A DNA stretch of 64,000 bases, from the NCBI RefSeq assembly GCF_001440345.1, contig NZ_LJYX01000017.1, forward strand, positions 682,001 through 746,000, given 5' to 3'. Origin of the DNA: Colwellia sp. TT2012 (GTDB lineage: Bacteria > Pseudomonadota > Gammaproteobacteria > Enterobacterales > Alteromonadaceae). Within the stretch, counting starts at the first letter, position 1; each line of letters starts with the position of its first letter. A model generated the notes under the pieces. That model ran no database searches. It saw only the letters and a list, made by a program, of their open reading frames with translations, and was not told where the DNA came from. Made by a program: the position numbers and the translations under genes. Shown piece after piece: positions 1-9,082 of this stretch.

Positions 1-984
1 AATACAACTGAGCAATAGTCCCAAATGACAGCAAGGCTGTCAAGGTGAGACTTTAAAACTTGCGGTATTATATTTTAGTGTTAACCACTTGATTGACACT
101 AAACTGTATCGTTTTGCTAACAAAATTACTCAGCTTAGCTTAATAAGCTGAGGGACAAAAATTTTGTAGAAGTATGTTTTACTAACATCTTCGTAGTAAG
201 TCAAATTTATTTCAATAAATTGGTGTTTAAATATACACTTTCTATGTGTATCATCGATTTTGACTAATTTAGAGAGGAAACTCATATTGAACGTCACTAA
301 CAAAATATATAAATATATAAATATGCCATTGTAAACCTTCAAGCTGATGATAACCAAAGGGTGCTTTAGTACTTACTTTGTTTAAATCAGCCTTTATTTT
401 TACTTATTCTTTGCACGGTAAGCCAACTGTCAATTTTAATTTTAATTTTAATTTTAATTTTAAAACAATAATTATCTAAAACCGACTTGATCTCAATGGA
501 ATAAATAGGCTAAACCTCAGTATCTACTTTAATTCGCCCATAGGTATATAGAGAAAAATTGATGTTTTCTATCTTTTATCGATGACCAGATAAACTTGCA
601 CGGTGGAGGTTGCGTAAAACTTTATAGCAAGAGATACTTGATTGTAATATAAAGCACATTATCGCCATTTTCGTTGATAGTCAGAATCCCATGATCTTTC
701 TGAAAATAGATCCTGCCTCGAACAATGATAAACATATTACAGATGGTATGTTATTAACATAAAAAAAATTAACGCTAAAGTTTAGTTTATATGAGCAAAA
801 CTTATGCTTTTCTATTTTGCTCTATTCAAATCAGTCATAGTACTGACTCTAGTATGCATTAAATATTTTTTAAGCTGTTTTTAACCCAATGATATTAATG
901 GCTGAGACTATCATCGAGTTAGTTACTAGAAATAAGCTAAAATGCTACCCCTGATTATTTATTATAAGAATATATGTGGTGAAG
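1..984. other. AT-rich intergenic region with hairpins and a hexamer repeat
   Basis: No convincing gene is seen here. The stretch is very AT-rich. It holds a 7-bp inverted repeat TGACAGC-AAG-GCTGTCA at 26-42, a 9-bp hairpin (CTCAGCTTA, 6-nt loop, TAAGCTGAG) at 129-152, five tandem copies of AATTTT at 432-461, and an 8-bp inverted repeat GAGCAAAA/TTTTGCTC at 793-822. A 75-codon minus-strand reading frame at 130-357 ends inside the 129-152 hairpin, but it has no recognisable domain and its composition is that of the surrounding AT-rich DNA, so it is not called. The segment next to 985 is the 3' side of the sulfotransferase gene; no intrinsic terminator is evident there. Confidence 0.6.
432..461. 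repeat. Tandem hexamer repeat (AATTTT)5
   Basis: Five perfect tandem copies of AATTTT occupy this 30-bp stretch of non-coding DNA. It is a simple-sequence tract, possibly variable in copy number. No gene start lies close by, so no regulatory effect can be proposed. Confidence 0.85.
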
Positions 985-2709
985 TTAGTCATCATCTAAT
1001 GCATCAAACAAAGGCTGTAAATGCTCTTGGTACTTATGCCAAAGACCTACAGAACTGGTATAGATTGGCTTACGTACTTGTACTGCGCTAGCCGTAGTGA
1101 TCGTCGATTTACTTTTATTAAATTTAAGACATTTACTCTGCCAATCTAAATCACAAGTAGCAATTAACTTTCTAATTTCAGGCTCTGGATTACTAACCAA
1201 GGATTCGTAATGTACATCATAAATAGTATCAGGAAAAACATCATGCCAATGCTTCATCAAACGGCGGTACAAATTGTGAAATTGACCCAATGTTGTTAAA
1301 TTGTAGGCAAAACGATAATTATCAGTGGTAAAATTCTTCTTATATATAGAAAGACAATTATCTTTTGGCTCACGAACACAATGAATTATTTTTGCATTAG
1401 GCAATGCAATTTTTATCAAGCCAATCAATAACATGTTAAATGGTAATTTATCGGTTATATAAGCAGAGTCTTTATTCAATTGTTCTATTTGTTTAAGATA
1501 ACTATGACCGACATTTTCTAACTGTTTTTTTGAATAGGCATTTAGCGGTGCAAATAAAAAACCAGTTTCCTCAGTCAAAAACTGATTTGTGCCAAGTTTG
1601 AAAAAATAATCGAGCTCTCCTGCGCCATGTACCTCGGTATGCGTAGCTAATATCTTTTCGACCAAAGTAGTGCCTGAACGCGGCATACCGACGATAAAAA
1701 TTGGCTTAGCTGAGTTATCAGCTGACAACTGGAGTTTTGCTATTGCCTCCTTATTGAAAGTTTTCATAATGTTATTTATAAAAACCTGATCAGATTCAAT
1801 AGTATAATTATATCTGTTAAACCTCAGTGTATTGCCTTGTTCTAGATACTTAAAAGCTTCAACAAAATCGTCAACATCTTCATAGGCTTTCGCTAAAGCA
1901 AAGGAAAGTTGAATTTTGTTTTCTGTTGGTAATTTGTCTCTCTGGTGCTGTTCCAGCATTAAAGCAATATGACTATCCTTTTGATCAGTATACTTATAAA
2001 TAGAAGAGTAGGTTAAATGTGCCTCTGAATAGCCTGGTTGTATGGTAAACGCTTGTTGATAATACGAAGATGCCTGCGAAAATTCCCCCTGTGACTTAAA
2101 TATATTACCCAACTGGTAAAGTGCCTTAACATTTTTCGGATTTTCAGTAATCAATTGTTCAAATATAACTTGAGCCTTACTTAGTTTCCCTCTTGTGACC
2201 AAAACTTGACCAAGATAATCTTTTGCTTCCAGTAACCCTGGCTCAAGTTCAATAGCTTTTCGACAAGCTTGCTCACTTTCCCCTAACTTTCTGAGCTGCA
2301 TTAATGACATGCTCAAGCTCAGATATCCCATAGCAAATTTAGGATTTTCAATAATTGCTTTTTGATAGTAGCTGATTGCTTTGATAAAGTTTCGTTGAGA
2401 CCTGCAGATATCACCTAAGCCCGTCAATGCACCAATAAAGTTTGGTGCTAGTTTTAACGTATATAACCAAAGTTTCTGTGCTTCGTTTATTCGGTTTGAC
2501 ATGGCACAAATAAGTGCTAATTGTGAATATACAGAAGGTAAGTGTATATTTTGTGCCATTAGATTTCTATATAATAATTCTGCTTGTTTAAAGTCACGAC
2601 TTGCCTGAGCCTTTTCAGCCCGAATTAAACATTCGTGCTGTTGACTAGTAATCGTTGTACTAGCGCTAGCAGCATTGTTATTGTTATTGTTATTGTTATT
2701 GTTATTCAT
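985..2709 (-). CDS. TPR-repeat sulfotransferase family protein (copy 1)
   Basis: 574-residue protein with two parts. Residues about 25-240 are a run of tetratricopeptide repeats, and the C-terminal half is a PAPS-dependent sulfotransferase domain (Sulfotransfer_3 type). The 5'-phosphosulfate-binding loop is visible as VGMPRSGTT near residues 340-348. The 3'-phosphate-binding segment is REPKDNCLS near residue 445. The N-terminus is an unusual run of eleven asparagines encoded by an ATTGTT-type hexamer repeat directly after the start codon. It is a paralogue of the gene immediately upstream (59-bp gap) and follows a TonB-dependent receptor on the same strand. The family transfers sulfate from PAPS to an acceptor; the acceptor here is unknown. 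No signal peptide is seen, so a cytoplasmic location is inferred. No strong Shine-Dalgarno sequence precedes the ATG. Confidence 0.85.
   Translation of the reverse strand: MNNNNNNNNNNNAASASTTITSQQHECLIRAEKAQASRDFKQAELLYRNLMAQNIHLPSVYSQLALICAMSNRINEAQKLWLYTLKLAPNFIGALTGLGDICRSQRNFIKAISYYQKAIIENPKFAMGYLSLSMSLMQLRKLGESEQACRKAIELEPGLLEAKDYLGQVLVTRGKLSKAQVIFEQLITENPKNVKALYQLGNIFKSQGEFSQASSYYQQAFTIQPGYSEAHLTYSSIYKYTDQKDSHIALMLEQHQRDKLPTENKIQLSFALAKAYEDVDDFVEAFKYLEQGNTLRFNRYNYTIESDQVFINNIMKTFNKEAIAKLQLSADNSAKPIFIVGMPRSGTTLVEKILATHTEVHGAGELDYFFKLGTNQFLTEETGFLFAPLNAYSKKQLENVGHSYLKQIEQLNKDSAYITDKLPFNMLLIGLIKIALPNAKIIHCVREPKDNCLSIYKKNFTTDNYRFAYNLTTLGQFHNLYRRLMKHWHDVFPDTIYDVHYESLVSNPEPEIRKLIATCDLDWQSKCLKFNKSKSTITTASAVQVRKPIYTSSVGLWHKYQEHLQPLFDALDDD
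2674..2706. repeat. Hexanucleotide microsatellite encoding poly-Asn
   Basis: About 5.5 tandem copies of ATTGTT (plus-strand reading) sit directly behind the start codon of the first sulfotransferase gene and encode alternating AAT/AAC asparagine codons. Because the unit is 6 bp, slippage would change the length of the asparagine tract without shifting frame. Confidence 0.9.
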
Positions 2710-2768
2710 GATTTAAAGTAACTTTATGTCCGACTTAAGATTAAAGGCCATATTTTAGTAAATATAGA

Positions 2769-4427
2769 TTAAATTAATGCTAGATTTTTTAAGCAATGTT
2801 GATAGTTTTTCCATCTACCTGACGCGCTTTTATACAATGGCTGTCTGACCTGCCAAACACTTGCTGTCTTGACTTGGTTTTCAACTTGATGAAATTGCAA
2901 GCAACTGTTTTCCCATGGCAAGTCAATAAATGACAACAAATTTTTAATATTGCTCTCAGGCTCCTCTACTAGCTCATCATAATTAAACTCGTAAATATCT
3001 TCAGCAAATAAAGTTTGCCAATGATTCATTAATTTTTCTTGCTGCTGATAAAAATGAATAGTATTTTCAAGTTTAGTGGCATATGCCATTGATGCGCCTA
3101 GGCGCAGAAAAAACACCGATAAACAGTTATCTAACATGGACCGCCGTGTCCAAATTATTTTTGCTTCTGGCATTAAAGTCTTAATAACACCCAAATATAA
3201 GAAGTTATCAGGGCGTTTATCCGTTAACAGATTACCTTTTTTTCTAAATTGGTTAATTTCTTTAAGATATTCATCCAACATATTTTCTTTATTAATCGTT
3301 AAATATTCACTGACATTACTTGGATAATCTGCACAATTATTGACTATAGTGCGATGAAAAAATTCTTGCTCTCCACCGATACTTATTTGTGAGTGACCAG
3401 CCAAAATTTGCTCACATAAAGTAGAACCAGAGCGGAACATGCCACAGATAAAAATAGGTGCCTGACAGTCAGCATGACTACCTTGTTTATTTACTGGCTG
3501 CTTAAGAGTTTCAAACCAAGATTTATTAAACGTATTAATTACCTTATTTACATATACTTCATGAGATTTTTTATTGTATTGCGGTAAAATTTGTTGATCA
3601 AGGTTATTGGCTTGTTGGTAAAAATCAAATGCTAAAAAATATTCACCGCAGTCATCATGTGATTTCCCGAGTGCGTAGGCAATATTTATTTTATTTGACA
3701 ATGAGATATTATCTGAATGATAAACATTGGCCATTTTTGATATTAAATCATCTGTCTTTTGACTAATTTTATAAATATCAGCTTGTCTAGCTAGCGCGTC
3801 ATAGTTCTGAGGGTTTTTGTTAAAAGCGGCTTTAAAAGAACTGATTGCTTTTTCTTTATTACCTAGTTGTTCATAAACATTCGCTAAGTTATATAATAAT
3901 GAATCCTGATCTGGGTAGATGCTGATAGCATGGGTCAAAATATTAATAGCTTTATCAGGGTCGGATAAGTGTTCACTATAAATAATTGCGATATTTAAAT
4001 AAACTTCATATTGATCATTAATACCTAAATTCAGCACTTTATTATAATACACAAGGGCTTCATCGAACTTCCCAGCCAATTTCATATAGTAAGCACAATT
4101 AAATAATAACATAGGATTTTCTGTTTGACTTTGGGCTAAATCTAAATAAATTGAAGCAACATCAAACCATCTATTTTGCTGACAGTATAGTTCGATTAGA
4201 GAATTTGCATAGTGATCTGAACCGGGTTGTATTGTCAGTAATATTTTTAGGTGTTTTTCTGCTAATGTGAGATTTTTTGTCTTAAAAGCAAGCTTAACCA
4301 TCACTTGATGAGCCTGTATGTCATTAGGACTTTTTAATAAAAGTTTATCTAAAACACCACAACCTTCTAATGCTCTATTTGCATTTAATAACCTAAGTGC
4401 TTCATTAACTGTTAATTCACGTTTCAT
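2769..4427 (-). CDS. TPR-repeat sulfotransferase family protein (copy 2)
   Basis: 552-residue paralogue of the downstream gene with the same layout: TPR repeats over about residues 10-230, then a sulfotransferase domain. The phosphosulfate loop reads CGMFRSGSTLCEQ (near residues 328-340) and the 3'-phosphate-binding segment RRSMLDNCLS (near residue 427). The two copies also share the C-terminal pattern (HW, then a YE/YD-L-V segment, then TAS-VQVR-P-Y-S-G-W), which suggests an old duplication. It lies between the receptor gene and the first copy. The start codon is only about 29 nt beyond an intrinsic terminator, with a poor ribosome-binding site, so low or read-through expression is inferred. 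Substrate unknown. Confidence 0.85.
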   Translation of the reverse strand: MKRELTVNEALRLLNANRALEGCGVLDKLLLKSPNDIQAHQVMVKLAFKTKNLTLAEKHLKILLTIQPGSDHYANSLIELYCQQNRWFDVASIYLDLAQSQTENPMLLFNCAYYMKLAGKFDEALVYYNKVLNLGINDQYEVYLNIAIIYSEHLSDPDKAINILTHAISIYPDQDSLLYNLANVYEQLGNKEKAISSFKAAFNKNPQNYDALARQADIYKISQKTDDLISKMANVYHSDNISLSNKINIAYALGKSHDDCGEYFLAFDFYQQANNLDQQILPQYNKKSHEVYVNKVINTFNKSWFETLKQPVNKQGSHADCQAPIFICGMFRSGSTLCEQILAGHSQISIGGEQEFFHRTIVNNCADYPSNVSEYLTINKENMLDEYLKEINQFRKKGNLLTDKRPDNFLYLGVIKTLMPEAKIIWTRRSMLDNCLSVFFLRLGASMAYATKLENTIHFYQQQEKLMNHWQTLFAEDIYEFNYDELVEEPESNIKNLLSFIDLPWENSCLQFHQVENQVKTASVWQVRQPLYKSASGRWKNYQHCLKNLALI

Positions 4428-4455
4428 TGTCTATTTTAGAATACTTTAAAATTAT

Positions 4456-4490
4456 AAATAAAAAAACGGCTAACTTTTCAGTTAGCCGTT
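4456..4490 (-). terminator. Intrinsic terminator after the TonB-dependent receptor gene
   Basis: Read on the minus strand, a 10-bp stem AACGGCTAAC / GTTAGCCGTT with a 6-nt loop is followed by a run of seven Ts. It lies 24 bp past the receptor stop codon and 29 bp before the ATG of the next gene, so it should separate receptor expression from sulfotransferase expression. Confidence 0.85.
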
Positions 4491-4513
4491 ATATTTAGTA
4501 AATCAAATATCAA

Positions 4514-7372
4514 TTAAAATTGAAGTGATACACTTGCGTGAAGGTAACGACCTATTGGGTCATAAAATGCGCCAGTATTAAGAGAGCCACCTGTTAATGG
4601 CTTTTCTTTATCTAGAACATTGTTAACACCTAAACGAAGTGTAACGTTGTCACTTACAGTATAACGACCGGCAATATCGAAATAAGTTTGTGAATCGATT
4701 TTACCACCATTACCGACTAAGAGTTGATCGGTCTCTCCGTCGTATTCAACTTCACCGTAGTAACGTAATTTAAGATTGATTCCAAAATCTTCGTAGTCAT
4801 AGTTAGCATTTATCACCGAACGCCATTCAGGCTGCGGGAAACACTTGCCATTAAACTGACCACTACAATCATATACAGCTTCTTCATTACCTGGTAAAGG
4901 CGTATATTCTTTGGTCATCATATAGGTAGACATCAAAGTTACGCTAATTGCGCCACCCAAAGCTTCAGTGTTATATGCAGCGCTAAAGTCTACACCTTCC
5001 CACTTACGACTTGCTAAGTTAATGTCAGTCGCTTGAACAAAACCTGCTTGTCCTTGCCAAAGGTTACCTGTTGGTGAACGGGTGATGTTATCACAAAATG
5101 CTGCATTACCTGTTTCAGAACATTGATCAATCGTAAGTTCTTCATTAATACTGCCGATAACTTCATCTATTTCAATTGACCAGTAATCCACTGAAAAATC
5201 AATTTCATCAGTTATTTGACCAACAACACCAAAGGTGTAGGTGTCAGCAATTTCAGGTTGCAAGTCTGGGTTACCACCAGTGACACTATTGTATTGACCT
5301 GCAGGACTTTGAGAAATATTACCATATTGAGCTGCCGTTACACCACTATTAGCACATTGTGCTGCACTATAATTAGGAGTTGCACCAGAACAGTTATCAA
5401 CACCAGTCCATAAACCTATGCTTTGAACAGCAAACAATTCGCCGATGTTTGGTGCGCGTACAGCACGGTTGTAGCTAGCACGAATTTTCCAATCTTCGAT
5501 TGGAGTCCAGTCAAGTGCAACTTTATAGGTTGAATCACCACCGGTGATATCATAGTCAGAATATCTGTAACCTAAATCAATGGATAAAGATTCTACCATT
5601 GGAGCATCAGAAATTAGAGGGATATTAACTTCACCGTAAATTTCTGCAACTGAGAAACCACCCTCAAGTGGATCTGAAGGCCCGCCCATCCCCGTCAATG
5701 CACCTAAAGCAATGATTTGATCTGGAACATATTGATATTCTTCTTTGCGATACTCTACACCAATAACAAGGGCGATAGGGCTATCTGCTGAAGGCACTGT
5801 TAAATCTACTTCACCCGTAGCATAAGCGGAGAAAATAAATTGGTCAGAGAATGCTACACTTTGACCAACAGCAGTCAAACTATTAGCTTGCTCTGCCGTT
5901 ACGCCTTGGTAAGTAAATACTTGATAAGGTATACAACCGTCAATAGTTGCACAGTCTTTACCATCACCATTTACCGCTGCAATTACGTTTGGACGAGACA
6001 AATCGTTAATTGAAATATCAGCGCTAGTTGCAGACCCATATTGGATTGATGCATCGTAAGTCCAATCATCATTTAATTCACCATTTGTACCTATGACAAT
6101 ACGGAAGGAATCATGCTGAATGATACTTGTACGTGGACCACCTTCAACGTTACGTTTACCAATGTATGCACCAAATTGGTCACCGGTACCAAGACCAAAA
6201 TTGTCAGTTAAATATTGACGTGCTACATCAGAAATTAATGGATTGTCATAATCTATGACAATATTATCTGCATAAAAAGTACCTGACTCAGCAATTTGTG
6301 CCTTAGTTTGGTCACGCATGTACATTAATTCCATGTATGGATTAAATGTATCATTAATTTCGTAATTCAAAAAAGTACCGAAAGTAAATTTTTCATCCGG
6401 GCGCATAAAGTGATTAATAGGTTCATAGTTATAAACGTTATCCGCACGGTCTTCACTAAAACCACTATCTGGTGTTAATTTAACCCATTGCTGTTGATCG
6501 AAGTCATAATTACCATCTGCATCAATTGGTGTGATAAAGAAATTTGGTATTACTGCAGTAGAAGAACCGTTACAACTTGTACCTGAAGCACTCAAAGCAC
6601 ATGCTGAGTAATCACGAGCGCCTTTACGAAGTTCTGTGGTTTTCTTCCAAGTTGCGAAGGCTACGGCATGACCTTTACCGTCTGCAAAGTCACTACCCAT
6701 AGTAATATCGATGCCAAATGTCTTGCCATCAATACCTGAACTACCTGTAGGAAAATCAAAGTTTTTCTGCGTCATTAGATCTTGCATATACGCGTTATCA
6801 TTATTATGTTGATAACCAGAGCCATTAAGGTCAATTCTGACACCCTCAAAATCATCATCCATCACAAAGTTAACAACACCTGCAATCGCGTCTGAGCCAT
6901 AAACAGAAGAACCACCACCAGTCATAACTTCAACACGCTTGATTAATGCACCAGGTATTGCATTAACATCAGCAGCACCTGAATCACCGCCACCGGGTTG
7001 CATACGACGACCATTAATTAGTACTAGTGTGCGATTAGAACCTAAACCACGCAAATCAAGGCTACCACGACCAGAAGCTCCATTTGCTTGGAAAGCGGTA
7101 GATGCGGCTTCAAGTTGAGGTAAGTTATTTAGCATGTCTTCAACACGAGTAAAACCTGCTATTTTCATGTCTTCAGCGCTTGTTATATGAATGGGACTAG
7201 AAGTTTCCATATCAGCACGCTTGATACGTGAACCTGTTACTTGGATTTTTTCTATTTCTTCTAGGCCTTCATCAGCTGCTGCGAAAGTTGGAGCTGAAAT
7301 TGCTACGGCAGCGCCGGCACCAAACATCATCGCTAAACGTATGGCTTTAGCTACTTTACTATTGTTATACAT
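4514..7372 (-). CDS. TonB-dependent outer-membrane receptor
   Basis: About 952 residues from the chosen ATG, which has GGGAG five bases upstream; an ATG six codons earlier is possible. The N-terminus is a signal peptide (hydrophobic stretch ending near PTFAA), followed by a TonB-box-like segment with the signature VTGSRIKR. The plug domain follows (DMLNNLPQLEA, RGLGSNRTLVLINGRR, GSSVYGSDAIAGVVNF), then a long 22-strand-type barrel ending in an aromatic residue (VSLQF). The GSR-I signature is typical of large TonB receptors of marine gammaproteobacteria that import oligosaccharides, peptides or other bulky nutrients; the ligand cannot be read. Ten cysteines occur as five close pairs in predicted loops. 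Two TPR-sulfotransferase genes follow on the same strand beyond a terminator. Confidence 0.93.
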   Translation of the reverse strand: MYNNSKVAKAIRLAMMFGAGAAVAISAPTFAAADEGLEEIEKIQVTGSRIKRADMETSSPIHITSAEDMKIAGFTRVEDMLNNLPQLEAASTAFQANGASGRGSLDLRGLGSNRTLVLINGRRMQPGGGDSGAADVNAIPGALIKRVEVMTGGGSSVYGSDAIAGVVNFVMDDDFEGVRIDLNGSGYQHNNDNAYMQDLMTQKNFDFPTGSSGIDGKTFGIDITMGSDFADGKGHAVAFATWKKTTELRKGARDYSACALSASGTSCNGSSTAVIPNFFITPIDADGNYDFDQQQWVKLTPDSGFSEDRADNVYNYEPINHFMRPDEKFTFGTFLNYEINDTFNPYMELMYMRDQTKAQIAESGTFYADNIVIDYDNPLISDVARQYLTDNFGLGTGDQFGAYIGKRNVEGGPRTSIIQHDSFRIVIGTNGELNDDWTYDASIQYGSATSADISINDLSRPNVIAAVNGDGKDCATIDGCIPYQVFTYQGVTAEQANSLTAVGQSVAFSDQFIFSAYATGEVDLTVPSADSPIALVIGVEYRKEEYQYVPDQIIALGALTGMGGPSDPLEGGFSVAEIYGEVNIPLISDAPMVESLSIDLGYRYSDYDITGGDSTYKVALDWTPIEDWKIRASYNRAVRAPNIGELFAVQSIGLWTGVDNCSGATPNYSAAQCANSGVTAAQYGNISQSPAGQYNSVTGGNPDLQPEIADTYTFGVVGQITDEIDFSVDYWSIEIDEVIGSINEELTIDQCSETGNAAFCDNITRSPTGNLWQGQAGFVQATDINLASRKWEGVDFSAAYNTEALGGAISVTLMSTYMMTKEYTPLPGNEEAVYDCSGQFNGKCFPQPEWRSVINANYDYEDFGINLKLRYYGEVEYDGETDQLLVGNGGKIDSQTYFDIAGRYTVSDNVTLRLGVNNVLDKEKPLTGGSLNTGAFYDPIGRYLHASVSLQF

Positions 7373-7497
7373 GTTTACTCCCTGGATCACATAAGTGATT
7401 GGTTGTTTATTTGTTTGTTTTTTATTTTAAAAAGACTCAAGGCTATGCTGCCTCGTTTATCTTTTATCAAGTCGTATGACCTGATCTGTCGGTTAAG

Positions 7498-7527
7498 ATA
7501 GTAAACGGGAATTACTTGAATCGTCAA
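7498..7527 (-). promoter_or_regulatory. Sigma-70 promoter for the TonB-dependent receptor
   Basis: Minus-strand TTGACG, an 18-bp spacer, then TACTAT. This places the start of transcription about 120 nt before the receptor ATG. The spacing and the TTGACG match are good; the assignment rests on pattern only. Confidence 0.55.
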
Positions 7528-7972
7528 CACTATTTGCAACCAAATGGTAATCTTTTTAACAAAACGATACAAATGGACACATTTTGACTAATTTATACTA
7601 CTACAGTAATAAATCACTAACCATTTGTTTTTAATATTTAAAAAAACATAGGGCTGAGTATATTTAAGCAAATGAATTGATTTTAAAATATAATATAAAA
7701 AAAACCAATCAACATTTACACTTTAGCAACAAGTACATATTTCCCTTTATTAACAGTAACTTAAAGCTTACCCCTCTAATGACTTACTTTTTTCATTTAA
7801 ATTAACCTTTTAACAAAAAAAATATAAAATCATCATTATCAATTACTTAAATACAACAAAACTCATACCGTACATTTATAATTACAAAAGCGTTTTTTTT
7901 AACCTATGATAAATTAACACTCATGCAACATTTACCTATCTATTTTAGCGCTAGATACTATTTTAGCTTTAC

Positions 7973-7990
7973 TATAATCTACGCTATAAT
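7973..7990 (+). promoter_or_regulatory. Tandem -10 boxes upstream of priC
   Basis: Two perfect TATAAT hexamers 12 bp apart, 31 and 43 bp before the priC ATG. No good -35 element is seen at 16-18 bp from either, so which one is used cannot be decided. Confidence 0.35.
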
Positions 7991-8020
7991 TATGCCCCAC
8001 ATGACTTAACAGCTCGCTAT

Positions 8021-8695
8021 ATGAATAAAAATAGACATGAAATGGCTATTCAGCGCCTAACAACTCTACTTGAGCATTTATCTGTACAGGCAAAACAAAC
8101 TGACCTATTAAACACTAAACATAAATCCCATCACCTTATTGAAAATAATAATCTATTTTCTCAACACCTATTTAGTACCGAAAGTGATAAATTTTCACCC
8201 TACGCTAAAGAAGTAACAAAACGCTTAAATGAATTCTCTCGGCTGTACCGCTCAAGTGCAAACAATGAGAATAAAGCAGAAATTGCTTTATCATCGTTAC
8301 TAAAAATTGAACAACAAATTGCTGCTTTAATGAAAGCGATAGAGGCAAACCAAGCAATGCATCACGCGGCCCAAGTTAGCGTCGACGCGAGGAAAAGAGT
8401 CCGGATAAAAGCAACGAAATCTAGGCAAAATGATAGCTATAATAAAATGGCAAAAGAAGTTTTACTCTCAAGTCATCAACTGCATCAGCAACTTAGTGAA
8501 CATCATGAATTCGAAAGAAGGCTAATGGTGATGATTACTGAACGAGAGCGGCAACGTATTCAAAGTAAAGCCAGTAATAGTGACAAGCTTTCACAGGAAG
8601 TACTGGCTTTACACCAACGTTTAGGACGATGTCGCAAGGCTATTTCAGCCATTGAACATAATATTGAACTTGCCCAAAAGAAAAACCTTAGATAA
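8021..8695 (+). CDS. priC: Primosomal replication protein N'' (PriC family)
   Basis: 224 residues, somewhat longer than the roughly 175-residue E. coli PriC. It is basic and almost entirely helical. Recognition rests on the C-terminal family pattern: HHEFERRLMVMITERERQ, then a long linker and LHQRLGRCRKAISAIEHNIE, with the L-KIEQQIAALMKAIE segment before it. PriC binds SSB-coated DNA and reloads DnaB helicase at stalled forks without PriA. It stands alone on the plus strand ahead of the ComFB gene. The family assignment is good; function in this organism is inferred from the family. Confidence 0.8.
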   Translation: MNKNRHEMAIQRLTTLLEHLSVQAKQTDLLNTKHKSHHLIENNNLFSQHLFSTESDKFSPYAKEVTKRLNEFSRLYRSSANNENKAEIALSSLLKIEQQIAALMKAIEANQAMHHAAQVSVDARKRVRIKATKSRQNDSYNKMAKEVLLSSHQLHQQLSEHHEFERRLMVMITERERQRIQSKASNSDKLSQEVLALHQRLGRCRKAISAIEHNIELAQKKNLR

Positions 8696-8802
8696 CAATA
8701 AGAGCTTAACCTGATATATTCGCATTTTGTTTTAACTAAGGTTACTCTTTGTCTAAGCTCTATTGAACCGTATTATTTTCTTCACTATATAAAAGGGGTT
8801 TT

Positions 8803-9069
8803 ATGAAAATTTCAGAGGATATTCATAACTATTATGAAAAATTAGTTATGCAACATTTTTTCAAAGCAAAATTTGATGATAAATACGATGAAGATTTTAT
8901 TGCAGATTTAACCTGTGTGGTATTAAACCAGTTGCCTACTCGTTATATCCGTCATGAGGTTGATATGGCTTTTTATTTGCCGCCATCGGAGCGTTTCGAC
9001 ATGGAGAATAAAGTCAAAGAAGCTATCGCTAAGGCGCTTGCTTTTATGCAAGTGAATAGAAAGGAATAA
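8803..9069 (+). CDS. ComFB family protein
   Basis: 88 residues. It matches the late-competence ComFB family along its whole length: DIHNYYEKLV at the start, DFIADLTCVVLNQLPTRYIRHEVDMAFYL in the core, and an acidic helix MENKVKEAIAKALAFM at the end. The ATG is preceded by AAAGGGG at a suitable distance. Some family members in other bacteria are reported to bind cyclic di-GMP; whether this one does cannot be seen. It is a monocistronic plus-strand gene lying tail to tail with the 4.5S RNA gene. Confidence 0.8.
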   Translation: MKISEDIHNYYEKLVMQHFFKAKFDDKYDEDFIADLTCVVLNQLPTRYIRHEVDMAFYLPPSERFDMENKVKEAIAKALAFMQVNRKE

Positions 9070-9082
9070 TAGTAGAGAGAGG

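Larger units (their letters stand above)
7373..8020. other. Divergent promoter region between receptor gene and priC
   Basis: AT-rich non-coding region. It contains the receptor promoter (7498-7527, minus). A small inverted repeat ATTTG-CAAC-CAAAT at 7532-7545 lies just upstream of that promoter's -35 element. On the plus strand two perfect TATAAT hexamers (7973-7978 and 7985-7990) lie 30-50 bp before priC. A 61-codon minus-strand frame at 7387-7572 overlaps the receptor promoter and is not considered a gene. Confidence 0.6.

Noticed and set aside
130-357. 75-codon minus-strand reading frame
   Set aside because: AT-rich composition, no recognisable domain, ends inside a hairpin, and frames of this length are expected by chance here.
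7387-7572. 61-codon minus-strand frame upstream of the receptor gene
   Set aside because: It covers the receptor promoter and leader and has no family resemblance.
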